Positions 28,701 to 40,245 of a stretch of DNA of 64,000 nt are shown here, one piece after another; position 1 is the stretch's first letter; each line of letters starts with the position of its first letter. Source of the DNA: Rhabditoides inermis. Its lineage: Eukaryota > Nematoda > Chromadorea > Rhabditida > Rhabditidae. The DNA is taken from NCBI GenBank assembly GCA_963966185.1, contig CAWZYM010000387.1:62001-126000 (forward strand). The letters are read 5' to 3'. Below the pieces are notes generated by a model that saw only the letters and a list, made by a program, of their open reading frames with translations, did not search any database and was not told the origin of the DNA. The translations under genes and the position numbers were made by a program.

Positions 28701-29309
28701 GAATTATTTGTCCGAATCATTATCGAAGATCAATGCGGATAGTTTGATAATTTGAAACGAAATTCAGATTGATCACGACGCTGACACACCGCACGATGAG
28801 ATTGTCATACTGCAGACGAAGAAGTGCGCTGATTTTGAAATAAACAATAATAACTTTTTCGTTCAGCAATGAAGAGGAAGCAGTAGAAGAGCGGGCGGGC
28901 CAGCCACAGCGGCGGATGAGTCTGTTCCGAGGACAGAGAAGGAGTAAAGGAGTACGTAGCTTTATACTTATCTGCGTCATTCTCATTGAATAGTTTTTTC
29001 CCTTTTTTTCCAGAGAGCCTCCGACTCCTCTGCTGGCGTCGGCTCCGCGTCTGCCTCCCTCGCTGATCTCGGAAATTTGAGGGTAATTCTGTTATATTGT
29101 TATCATATTGATTGTAATGCTTCCCTAATGATGTATCATAACAACATAAAGGAGAAACGTCAGTCGTCAGAATTAACCCTTTTTTCTCATTAGTTGGTAT
29201 AGGCTCCATCCATCAATTCCATCAATGTCTATCTACTTTTTTCCAGATTCAGCTGGTTCGTCCGAATGCGGGTCGCCGCGCATCCACATATGGCGTCTAC
29301 GATTTCTAG
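25725..29309 (+). CDS. DEG/ENaC-family amiloride-sensitive-type cation channel subunit (17 exons)
   Basis: Exons 25725-25829, 26104-26190, 26289-26418, 26526-26619, 26673-26785, 26854-26911, 26978-27048, 27089-27198, 27240-27340, 27394-27491, 27566-27632, 27672-27760, 28517-28662, 28768-28823, 28867-28951, 29014-29082 and 29247-29309 give about 513 residues. The cytosolic N-terminus has the gating HG motif (TTYHGM), then TM1 (about 48-64). The Cys-rich extracellular loop includes GACW, WGTCKE and CGCVPFY. TM2 carries the selectivity-filter sequence GLFLGMS (G-x-S). Subunits form trimeric Na+/cation channels gated by acid, peptide or force; the stimulus here is unknown. Exons 6 and 7 (26854-27048) are the weakest: the donor at 26912 and acceptor at 26977 were chosen to keep phase. 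The C-terminal tail is basic and Ser-rich. Confidence 0.9.
28186..28247 (+). repeat. tRNA-derived (SINE-like) fragment in a DEG/ENaC intron
   Basis: Contains a box A-like TAGCGTAGTGG and a box B-like GGTTCAATTCC at tRNA spacing, but the flanks do not form an acceptor stem. It is therefore a tRNA-derived repeat rather than a working tRNA. Confidence 0.5.
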
Positions 29310-29973
29310 AACTTGCAGGATTTTTATGATAACAAAAAACAGCTACACGAACGACTCGATAAATGGTTGCCACTAACGGCGTGTTCTTTTATCTCCACGA
29401 GATGTCTCCATTTCCGGTGTTCTGATATGCTAATCAGTAATGTTAATCAGTAATGATGACTGCAGTATGACAGCGAAAAACTTATGACTGCAGTATGACA
29501 GCGAAAAACGTGAGCCACATCACACAACATGCACCATGTAGGAATGACAATCTACATTTGCCGCCCGTCACAACTCGTCTGTGTATATTTTCTTTTTAAT
29601 GCTGTTACCTGGAAGTTTCCACGAGCTAGATAGGAACAGCGGTATAGCCGCTCACATGTCAGCTAATTACGAGCGTATTCAACGCTCACTGAATTGGACT
29701 CGCACTCACACTCCAATTTTTAATGTCACCTTTTCTTGTGAACAATAACAATAGTTTTATTTTACATATCTGGAACGCACCAATTCAAAAAATAATAAAT
29801 GCGTACGAGGGGATAAGCTATATGACGCTAAGAGGGGGTGTCTGACAAATACGGTGAGAGGGAGAACAATAATAATTACAAATTAAAATAGTGCATAATC
29901 AGGTGACAGTGAATGGGGGCGGCCGATACGACCGGTGAGTGAGTATCAAAGACGAAATGAGATCAAGCCTGGC
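29310..29973. other. Convergent 3' region, DEG/ENaC and GPI-type gene
   Basis: No coding exon is seen. A 27-bp unit beginning ATGACTGCAGTATGACAGCG is duplicated in tandem around 29456-29510. TTTATT at 29756-29761 is AATAAA on the minus strand and may be the poly(A) signal of the minus-strand gene ending at 29974. Confidence 0.5.
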
Positions 29974-32667
29974 TCACAACAACGCTATCGCTATAAGTGT
30001 GGATATGAGAAGGGAGGATGAAAGGACAGCTGTCTTCGGGAGTTGCACGAGTGCCCCTCTGAAGTCTGCCCATGAAAGGGCTCCATCCATCGGACCACTC
30101 GGCTCCAGCTGCGAACATTCTATACCACATAATCTTCGGAAGTCCAGCCGCTCGCACAGACATCGGGTGATCACCGCCTGAAACAAAAGTTTTAGTTGTT
30201 TATGTTTACGCAGTGGTCATCTTCTAATTCTAAACTGTTTTTGCATCGTCTTCAGACACTCAGCTAAATAGCGTGTTTCGATTGCAGATTGATGAGCTCA
30301 TTCCTAAGATATTGACCACACCAGTAGTGTTTTATTAGTAAATATCGATCCCACATTCATTCTCATTCAACCATCCTTTTCCTCTCTTTTTTTCTTTCTT
30401 TTTCTTTCTCTCACTCCCTCTCCACTCCATGTCTGATATCTCCTATTTTTCTTGGAAACAAACGAGGGTGGTTTTTGATTGCGTCTGGTGGTAGGCTGTG
30501 AGCGATGCGTTTCGATGTGTCATGTCCGCATTGCCCGCATTGCTCTAATGAACCCTTGAATATAGAATCGGGAAGCATTACCCATAGAGAGATAGGCATA
30601 CACAGAGACACCCAACACTCTGATTGGCTTCGTTTCAATATCCATAGCTTCCCTTTCGTCAAGTGCACTTCGCGATACTCAGGCAACGGCGGAAGAGACT
30701 TCTATCTCTCTGCATATTATGGCTGGGTGTGTATATTGTTTTGCGTCTATGGATTGTTGACGCGCGCTTACGGCACTGTGGGTAGAGTGAGTGTGAATTC
30801 ACATCACTACACCACAGCCAGCCACTACTATTTCCATGAGTGCGGGGCGTATGAGAGGGGAGAGAAAGGAGTAAAGCGAAAGAAAGGGACAAGGCTCTCC
30901 AGGCATAGTGGGCAGAAGAGTACACTCACATGGTAACAATGTCTGTGGTGGATGTGATATAGCTCGGAGAGAGTCGCCCGAACCACAAGACACTCGCGTT
31001 CTTTGTCCGTCTCGAGATATTCGAGCAGTTTCTTAGAAGTGTCCAGTTTGATCCTGAAAGTGCAGTGTGATTTCCAGCCTACAACCTACAACTCGGCTCA
31101 TACGTTTCCAATGCGACACAGGTGATTGCGTGTCACACTTCAAACACCGCGCAGTCACAAGGAACCACACCTGAGCAGCTTGTGTCTATCGAATATGGCG
31201 GCGGTGGGTCGGTTGCCTAGCCGTAGCTGGTGCTCGCACGCCTCCAATACGTGGTCCGCTCGCTCTCCTGTGCAGTTCTCCTGGGGAGCCTGTGCACAGT
31301 CGTACTGAAATATGCTCTTTGATAATGAAATTTATAAAACAATGACACACATTATAATGTTACTACGATGTATGCAAAGTCACTACCCTTTGTCTTTGTT
31401 GCAAGTGATTCTCACAATGAAAGAAAGGCAGTCACAAAACCTCACATCGTAAATGTATGCGGGAGAAAAGTATATTTGTAGGGCTTGTCTCAAACCGGCT
31501 TGTAAGAGTTCTATACACCATTTGTTCATTTGTATGCATGAATTTGTGGTTTCGGTTTGTTAGGGCGCGTGTCCTATTGGCCTATGGTACAACGAAACTA
31601 TTCATGAAAATTATTTCGTTCATATGTGTTCGATTTGAGAATGTTCGGTTTTTTGCCATTTCGTGAGAAACAGTTACAAAACATTCGTAGTACTTACATT
31701 TACAAAGTTCAAAAAATTGATTCGGAGAATGGACAACATATTATCGTTGTGAACCAATTCACAATGTTGTCATACCTCATTTTTCTGAACAAAAAAGAGA
31801 ATCTTTTAATTTAATTCGGGTGTTTTTTCCCCTTCACCCATCTGTAATTTGCAAAGGACAAATATTTTCTTAATTTGTGAACACCCTCAATCATACAGAC
31901 CTCAGACTAAGGATAGAAATAACACACCATTCATAATCTATATCACTTTTAAATGTGTTCGCGAATAGGGTGAAAGAAAGAGGGTGCGAGGATAGGTGCT
32001 GTCACCTGTAGTGTTCCGAGCGCTGACATAAAGTGCGACTCTGTCGGCTTGATATCCCGAATCGTGCCATCCGAGCTGCGCATTATCTGAATCTCTCCGC
32101 ACATTATCATGGCAAATCGCACTGCGCACCTCTCTATGCTGTTTTCGAATCTTGGCGTCGCACTTTTGTCGGGCCCTCTTGTGAGCGGTTATCGCGAACT
32201 TTCCCACGGCAGCCCCGCGACACTTGCCCACCTTGTCTTGGAAGCAACGGTCGAGGTACTGAAATCGAGGTACTAGTTTGTAGTTACTAGTATTTACGAA
32301 ACAATTCTACGAAATCCGCTCTGGGCTCTGACCCCTGAATTGTTTATAGCCACCCCCGAACGATTTTGCTGGTCACAGAGTGAACGAGTGAATGAGTGGA
32401 TAGTGCGTACCTTATAGTGCATACACCTGAATGTGAGATCCCTGTCCTCGCACACTTCTGGCATCTCGTCGAACAAAGTAGTGAAACAGTCAACCGCCGT
32501 GTCGTTATTGCACTGACTTCCTCTGAAAAGACGAACAGATGTGTCAAGTTAGGAAAAAGTTCTAGATAATTGTAAAGATACCTGGGCACGTGTGAGAGCA
32601 TGAAAAAGGCAGTGTTTGTGGTCGGGAGGAGGAGGAGGAGTAGAGGGAGAAGGAGCAGCCGCGGCAT
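29974..32667 (-). CDS. Cys-rich extracellular protein, probably GPI-anchored (7 exons)
   Basis: Minus-strand exons 32667-32582, 32522-32411, 32258-32130, 32092-32006, 31304-31171, 31053-30930 and 30177-29974 give about 291 residues. A Leu-rich signal peptide (MPRLLLLPLLLLLLP) is followed by helical Cys-rich segments (CFTTLFDEMPEVC, YLDRCFQDKVGKC, CLCERLDFRRLCGIEC). The sequence ends in a hydrophobic segment with no charged tail (TAVLSSSLLISTLIAIALL), as in GPI-attachment signals. The pattern resembles GAS1/GFR-alpha or nematode CPG4/DUF19 domains; this is a resemblance, not an assignment. The intron at 32093-32129 is only 37 nt and was inferred because the frame must shift there to meet the next exon. 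A longer ORF upstream of the chosen ATG was not used because it would bury the signal peptide. Confidence 0.78.
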
Positions 32668-35198
32668 CCACACCCCGCATACCCGCGGGTCGAAGCGAGT
32701 CACGACGGTCACAGCGCGCACACCTCTACACAAACACACACGATTCGACAAGCACGCCAGCCGATCGATAGACGAACAGAGTGCCGAGAGCCGAGACACA
32801 GCTATGGATTAAGGACGAATATCCTCTGTCGGATAAGAGGAAACGATATATATCAGCAAAAGGATAAGCCGCTGGTCGCGACGACAGCAGAGAGAGAGGG
32901 AGAGGGAGAAATAGCCTTATCACTATCACGAAATGAGTGCAAGGGAGAGGGGGAAAGAGGGAGAAGAGGGGAGAGACGGTGCGCTGCCACACGGCAAAAA
33001 AGGAACCGTTGCTGTCGAGATTCACTTTCTCTCTCTACAGCATATGATCAGAGAGTAAATGTATCTGAGGACTGAGGAGCACGGAATGTAGCAGCACTCG
33101 ACGTTAGAGACACGATGTAGTGAACACTGAGAACCATATGCGAACACGAACAGAGGTGAATCGCGGTGTCGCGTCCGTGTGTGTAGGGCATAATAGCCCG
33201 TGGGGGGAGAGGGCGGATGAATTTCCTCCTCCTCCGCCGACGAACGGACGAACCCACCCCAAACAACTATCTCTGGTCGAAAGGAGTGGAAGGAGTTCCA
33301 GGCGTATTCATCGCAAGACCCACCACTAATTACGCACGTACAAGATCGATGTGTGAAAACGACGATGTGTCCAGAGAAGAGAGAGAGAGAGGGAAGGAGA
33401 GGGAGAGGGAGAGGGAGAGAGTACTGTAATCTCGAGAGGGCATCCCTGGACCGCCCACCCTCGCCGGAACATACACACTCAATTAACTTAATTAACATAT
33501 GCGCGAAGCGGAGGGAAGGGAAGGGAGGAGGGGATTGAGAGGACACGCCACTCGTGCGATCTGAGCTGACATGCAGATGGCTTCTCACACCGCACTACAT
33601 CTCCAACAATATATATAATCGTGAGTGAGAGAGTGAGAGGGGGAGAGGGGAGGGGAGGGCGTGAGAGTAGCGGGTGTGAAATTATATGTTCTCGGAGTGA
33701 AGCGGGTAGTAGGTGAGAGAGTGAGTGAGAGAGGCCACTCGGCGATGATATAGTGTGGAATGATGATGGAGTTGGGTCGGAGGAAAACGACGACGACGAC
33801 GAAAAGGGATCTCTCACGAACCCGATATGGAATGCATATATCTATAGCCGGCGCCGGCCGAACGCTGACATGTGCGAAGAAAGGACAATCGGGTTGGACC
33901 GCGGGCGTTCTCGAAGCAGCCCCGTCTATTATAAATCGCAGATTGGTGGGTGGATTGAGTGAGAATAGGAAGAGGAGAGGAGGGAGGAGCTCCCACGCCT
34001 CAAGACGCGCAAAACACGCAGCATGTAATTGAGACCAGCTGCGAGCACAACAACCTGAGGAGGAGACACCACTGCTTGCAAGCACGGGGGGAGAGAGTAA
34101 TCCGAACACCGTGTCGTGAACATATTCGCATTAATGGGCGAACGGCAGTGGTGAGAGAGGCAGATAGTTAAAAGGGCGATCTCAACTCGAAGCGTCTTCC
34201 CACTCCGATTCTCAGAAAGAGTGTTACGAAAAACGAGACGCCAGCGACCACTCAATAAATATACCCCTTGCCTCTTTTCAACTGTAAACGCCTCGCGCGT
34301 TTTTATAACGCAATTAGTCGAAATTAGATGGTATAGATGCGACACGATGATAGACAGCAGCGCCTCGAACGTTTGTATTCAGCCTCCCCCCGCCCACGCG
34401 GCTAGCATCTCACCACGATTAGCGGGGCTACGGTAACTGGGTCGCAGCGGGCGGTGAGAGATCGATTGGGCATGTCCAGCTGACTGCCCGCGAGGCTCTC
34501 ACTACCACACGCTCACTGCCGATTGTGTTTGCTCTCTGCTCTCGACTGATTCCCGCAGGCGCTCACTCCATCCTATCCCCTATCCCTATGTTATTCACAC
34601 ACTGTACCTCACAATGTACACAGTGTATGTCTGAAAGAACGCCCACGCATGTTTATATCTGTTTCGCTGGCGTATCTCTTTGATGTTTTGCTTTCATGAC
34701 GTCGGCTGCGCGTTGTGAAGAAGAGACATACAGGCATATCCCATATGACAATGTGTGGGAAATGAGAGCATAATATATACATACGCCATTGCGTACGTAT
34801 ACGCGTAGTGTGTGTGTGTAACATGTGTGTGATATATGTGCCGTTCAAGGATGTGTAATCGAGACGAGACACGAGAACGGCCAAAAAGCAGCAACGAACA
34901 ACCATCGTGCTCTCAATTCACGAAACTTGCCGCATCGATCACTTGTTTATTGTGTGTGTGGGTTCTCACCGCCTGACAGCAGTCTCTTTTGGGTCTTGTG
35001 TGCGAATCCAATTACCCGGAAATGTACACGCCGCTCAGTCACTTCTTGCGCTGCCTCCCCGCCTTCGCTGCCTCCGCCGCGCTCTCACTCACATATCGAC
35101 TCTTCAACTATAGGCACTCTCGTACAAGCGTTCGCCCGCGTGACTTTTAGGATTGTTGTTTTTTAATCAATATATTTGTTGCAATGAAACATTTTTAG
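32668..35198. promoter_or_regulatory. Divergent intergenic region (2.5 kb), purine-rich tracts
   Basis: Lies between the start of the minus-strand GPI-type gene and the plus-strand TMEM127-like gene. It has GA-rich tracts near 33370-33420 and 33620-33660. Long ORFs here (for example a 188-codon minus frame at 33022-33588) consist of Ser/Pro/Leu-rich translations of these tracts and have no splice or domain support. No specific regulatory site can be named. Confidence 0.45.
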
Positions 35199-37488
35199 AT
35201 GCTGGCGACAGCGCGGTTTTGCGGGATTCCGGAACGGAGTGATGTGAATGTTCTGTCTGCTCTCGTCAACCTCGCCAGTGCTTCTTTCGTGAGTATCCAC
35301 ATACAGCTGCTGCTCTAGTCGTATATATTCTATTGATTGTCAAGTGTTGCGCATGCGCCGTTTCAATGGCGTTATCAGATAAGCGCGTGAGTGTGTGGAT
35401 GTTTTCGAGAGGGGGGGGGGTTAATGTGGAAGACGGGTGTGCACTTTGCATGTGTGTCGTCGCACACCAGCTGCAATCGAACACACAGTGAACGGGCGAG
35501 TAATTGAGTTGATAGGGGACAGCTACGGTAGGGTGGGACGAGAAAACTCGAGACAAATCTACGCACCCCACCCTCAATTCTCAATAACAAACATAAATTA
35601 TTGTTGCATACATACAATGAGTAAATAAGAATGTGAAACTGGAAAACTAAAAAAAGTTTTTTTTCCAAATTGGATTGCACTGATCACAAAATTAATTCAA
35701 TTGAATAATATAGAGGTAATTTATTCAGATTAGTTTAATTAAGATATATAAGAATTTGTCGGCATATGATTGCTTTGTAATCACAATATCCTATGTTTTG
35801 AGGCGGTGTCTTCTCTGGCGTCAGATGAGTGGATGAGTGTGACAGACGGTGGAAACGACACGGCCGCTGCCGATATGTACTTCGATATGAGCCTCGTGCA
35901 CTCCGATCCTTGCACAAATATCGGTATGCGGAAGCCTTTTTTGTATTAAAAAAACACGTTTTAATTGTTAAACCCAAGTGCCAAGTGAACATCTCTTAGT
36001 TAAACTATTCTGTACATTTTTCTACATCTTAGGCACGAAATCGTTCTGGTCCCCTGCTCGTTTCGGCGGGTTTCTCGATCAAGAAGGAAGGACCCACATC
36101 GCATTCCATTCGGAGGGACGCGGTATGTTATTCACAACATTTTAATTTGGCAGATCTTTATAAGAGTATGCACTCTATTTGACAGAAAAATTGCGTTTTT
36201 TTTTCTTCAAATATTTGTTCAGTTCTTCTTGACTGCATCTCTCCATTTGTCGCCAATCTCTTCTACGCACTCACCGCAGCATGCCTCGTAGAGGTTCGCA
36301 ATACTTTTTTAACCACATTTCTGGGAATATTTCACCAACTTTTCAGTGTCTTTGTTCCGTGACGGCTGCCTTGCTTCATCTCCTCGCCCCTCCCCATCCA
36401 TTCCTAGCCTGGCTCCGACAAAACACCATCATGGAGATGTGCAATAGTATGTTTCTCTATATTCTCTGATTATTATTTTGAACGTACCTGTTTTCAAAGT
36501 GGCTTCTTTACCCTTCTTTCTGTCTCACACTACAGTAATATTTTTCTCTCACTTCCGTTCGTCGGACTGTCTATTTTCTGTAAACAAGTGTATTATCCGG
36601 TATTATGCAATGCGTACTTGCCCCGTCTTATCTCTTGTGGATGGTCAGTGTTCGTGCTGTTATCTGTTATCTCTTTCCTTTCCAGTGATGCTATGCCTCG
36701 CTGCCTGTGTCGCCGCATTACTCGCACAGACAGAGGTAAACAGGGGGAGAATAGTCAAATGTAAACAACAACTATTTACACATAATATTCTTATAGAACA
36801 ATTATAAACAGTAGAACAATGTTTTGTTTGGGTGTCGGAGCTGCGTCCTCAGTCGGAGGTGACTGTGGGACCAGGGCTGTTCCTCGTCGCCATATCCGGG
36901 CTCTTCTCCTTCATCGCTGCCCTCATCTCACTCAGACACTCGTCAGTCACTCTCTCCTTGTTCCCTGTGACAATGCCGCGTGTTGCAGTAACATGCTGAT
37001 GCGCATGCGTCGTCTCGACAACCAGCGCATCCTCTGCGCTCGCTCGCTTCGCAGCTGGAGAGACCTCACACGACGACCCGAGGACATGATGCCTATCGTT
37101 GACTTTGAGAGGCACGGTAGTCATTCTTCTTATCATTGCATGATTATTACAGGAATGAAAATGATATCTCTCTCTTCCAAATCAGTATTGCTATACGAAA
37201 GAAATTTCATAATTTTGTGTTCTGTGGACGAGAAAACGTGAGAGTGTGTTGTAATCGGTATCTAATCAGCGGATGTTGCAGGTACCTCGACTCTGCTACT
37301 TCAATGGAAGAGATGGGCACAAGAAGGAACGAGTCAGCCTGAGCACGTTCCCTCGCTACCTTCCTCCCAGCATACCCCTGAAAAGACGCTCCTCTGATAA
37401 CAACGAGCGGTCACAAGACGGCTATTACCAACTGTCTCCCTCTCCACACACACTCTCTCCCTCTCTAGTCGTTCCTCGCCTGATATAG
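35199..37488 (+). CDS. TMEM127-like four-helix membrane protein (about 10 exons)
   Basis: Exons 35199-35288, 35803-35923, 36033-36122, 36223-36293, 36347-36446, 36686-36735, 36853-36941, 36989-37116, tentative 37153-37184, and 37282-37488 give about 325 residues. Order and local motifs resemble TMEM127: a first hydrophobic segment after PERSDVN ending in DEWMSVTDGG, a soluble loop with cysteine, two helices around CISPFVANLFYALTAACLVE and MMLCLAACVAALLAQTE, and a last helix GLFLVAISGLFSFIAALIS ending in RHS. In vertebrates TMEM127 is an endosomal/lysosomal protein that restrains mTORC1 and RET trafficking; that role here is inference. The C-terminal tail is longer and basic/Ser-rich. The 32-nt exon 9 is AT-rich and was added only to restore phase; a weak donor near 37099 is an alternative. 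The ATG follows an acceptor directly. Confidence 0.7.
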
Positions 37489-37732
37489 TCATAGTGATAG
37501 CGGCGATAGCGATTGATAGTCACAGGCCCATGTATCGCATTCCCCCTACTTCACCCTTGTAGTCTTCTCCTCTCCTCTTCCCGCCAACCCTAGCTGTGTT
37601 GATCTCTTCTTCAATATGTTTCGAACCCGAGCAGTTTTTCAACTCTCACACACACGCGTGTATATATAGTTTGCGAGATGATAAATGTATGATATGTATT
37701 ATTGATTGTTTTCCAGTCCCCCCTGGGGTGTT

Positions 37733-39483
37733 ATGAAATCGCTTCTATCCGTAGCACTTCTGTTGCCGCTCGTCGCTGCGCGCGCGTTCAAGGAATGCAA
37801 GCAGGTGGGCGTGGTCAAAAGGGGCGGGGCTCGACATGCTTGCAGGACGAGTGGCTGAGCTCTCTGGATGAGTGTGTCGCGTGTACCCCATGTGGCGAGG
37901 GGCTCTACATCAAATACGTGAGTCACCTCTTTCAGTGTTTGTCGGCGCCTTGGCTTATCATTGGCTATTCCTTCTTGCTGTCCTTTCTGGATGGATCCGC
38001 GTGACCTTTCACGTGGGATGTTCGATCCTTTCAGGAATGCACGGCTATCAGTAACACAGTATGCGGATGGTGTGGCAACATTGAAGCAGAGAGGAACGCT
38101 GACTACCTGTTAGTTGACCCGGTGACCACGCCCCTTTTCACCACGCCCATTTTGATATTATAGAAAGAAGTGCAATGGACACCAGCCTATTCCGGCGTTT
38201 GGGATCCGCATCCCTCTCACTCGCAGGAAGCTCCCTCTTCCTCTGCCTTTTCGCGAGATTGTCCCCTTCCCGTGAGCTCCGCCTACTCTCACCATCTCAC
38301 CATGCTACCTAATTTAGGATGGACAAGATGCGCCGCATCCCTGATCCCAACTCGATCGAGCGCGACTCTGTTGACACCACAGATGACGAGATTGAGGTTG
38401 TTCATATCTCACCTCCGCCCCTTTACGCCCCTCCCATTTCAGTCTGAGCTGGAGAAGATGGACGCTATGAGGATTGATGTAAATCCCGAGGTGGCTATTT
38501 CCGAGGAAGACGAAGACGACGTCGATCTCACGTCATCCGAGCAGAGGGACCTCGACGACATCCTCGCCAGCAGGAGGGACGCATTCAACGATGACGTCAG
38601 ATATCTCATAATCATTTCATATTACATTTTCATTTACAGTTAATAGTTAATCACAATCAAACAACAATTACTTTAGGAGGATGACGAGGATGAGGATGAT
38701 GATGATGATGAGATGACGTCGCTGGAGGCTGCGGAGGTGGACGTGGCGAGGGAGGGGGAGGAAGGGGAGCTTCTGCTTCTCGTTTCCGATGAAGAGTGGG
38801 ACAAAATGATCGACGGAGAGCTGGCAGAGGGTACGTAATGTGCTTATAATACTATTTCTTCGATAAAAAAGATTCATTTTGAACATTTATAGAGAACCTA
38901 ATTCCCGAGGAGCTCGTTTACAACCCCGGAGTGTCAGATTCCAAGATAGAATTGGTCCGAGAGGAGCCGGAGGAGAGCGAGGACCCGTTCGAGGTGCGCA
39001 CGCGGATGACCAAGCAGCTCGTGCTAGAGCCAGAGGAGGTCGCCATCGTGGGTGATCTCCCTCTTCGTGGGTGGTCTAATGCCCTTTCCAGCTGGAGCGC
39101 ACCGTCGGCCACGATGTGCAGTTGGTGTACGTGCAGAGGCAGACCGTCAACATTCTCGTTCTCGTTCTCTTTGTCATCTCCATCTTCTTCTACATTCGGC
39201 TCTACCACAAGGTGCTTTCTTATTTCGAACACAATGACAGAAATGACATTTTGTTTCCTTTTCCAGTCTGTACAGCGCAACAACCAGTTGAACAGCCGTC
39301 TCTACGAGGTCGAGCGCATCATTTTCACAGAGGACCAGGAGCAGCGTGAGTGGGCGGAGTCAGAGGAGGCGGAGTCAGAATATGCTTGTAGTGATTCGTC
39401 GTTCTGCAGAGCATCTACGATGCGTGGAGCAGATTCACGAGAAGAAATCTCGCGGCTTCGATAACCCCATTGTTGACGTGTAG
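37733..39483 (+). CDS. Single-pass receptor-like protein: TNFR-type Cys cluster, hyperacidic ectodomain, short tail (11 exons)
   Basis: Exons 37733-37804, 37846-37917, 38035-38108, 38164-38271, 38318-38396, 38443-38595, 38677-38830, 38893-39047, 39092-39211, 39267-39345 and 39410-39483 give about 379 residues. A signal peptide (MKSLLSVALLLPLVAARA) precedes a cluster of eight cysteines including CVACTPCGEGLYIKYEC and CGWC, the layout of a single TNF-receptor repeat. A Lys/Arg segment follows, then about 180 residues with long Asp/Glu runs. One transmembrane helix (about 310-327) leads to a roughly 52-residue cytosolic tail ending in FDNPIVDV. There is no death domain. Ligand and signalling are unknown. 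Several introns are tiny and GC-rich. AATAAA for this gene lies at 39574-39579. Confidence 0.8.
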
Positions 39484-40245
39484 ACAGAGGAGAGATGTAC
39501 GAAATCATTACTCAAAAACAAGTGCAATTGTGTACATAACCCGGTATGTTCCATAGTCGTTGTCTTCATACTCAATAAACACCCAGTTATCGATATAGTC
39601 TTTATGGATCGGCGTGCGATCAATATGCATTCACCATCACACAAACAAAATACAATGTCAGCAGCACACACAAGAGAAGAGAAGAGAGATGCTCACAGAG
39701 ATACAATCTTATTATGTAAGTGAACCACCAATCGATAGAGCCAATTAATCAATATACAACTATTATATAAAACGCGCCCGAGACGCACAATTGTATGGTG
39801 AAAGATGAGTAATGGAGCACAGTGAATCCCGCACTGAATCGAGGAGAGGGGGCGTGGTCAAAGGGGGCGGGGCCACAGAGAGACAGAATGCAAATGACAC
39901 ACGTGATAAAAACTAGGCTAGCGCTGAAAAGAGAAACGAAAAGCAGAACAATCACACACTGAAAGCGGGGAAGAGAAAGAGAAAGAAAGAAACTGATCGG
40001 TGCCTATGGGTGGTTAGACTATGCTGGTGCGGGAGCCGACAGAGACAGAGGGCGCTAGCGACGGCGGAGACTGCGACGGCAGCGAGCGAGGCACAGACTC
40101 GAACGAGGAGAGCGAGCCGGCAAGAGGCAGCTCCGAGAAGCCGGCACACCGCACCGCGGCAGACGGCGGCTGAGACAAGGGCGCGTGTCAGGGCGGGTGC
40201 GGTGCGGCAAGCGAGGGAGAGGAGGGAGGGAAGCACGCAGGCGGG
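39484..40245. other. Convergent 3' region
   Basis: Holds AATAAA at 39574-39579 for the plus-strand receptor-like gene and a GC-rich motif (GGGCGTGGTCAAAGGGGGCG) near 39850-39873 that also occurs in introns of that gene. From 40030 to 40245 the sequence is GC-rich just downstream of the minus-strand stop codon. No further gene is supported. Confidence 0.45.

Noticed and set aside
32006..32130. Continuous minus-strand frame through 32093-32129 without an intron
   Set aside because: It would enter the next exon in a frame that stops before the Cys-rich sequence continues; a 37-nt intron restores the conserved-looking frame.
33353..33430. Possible CRISPR-like or tandem array
   Set aside because: Irregular GAGAGGGA purine tract with no spacer-repeat structure, in an evidently eukaryotic sequence.
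33022..33588. 188-codon minus-strand ORF in the divergent intergenic region
   Set aside because: The translation is low-complexity Ser/Pro/Leu from purine tracts, with no splice partners and no domain.
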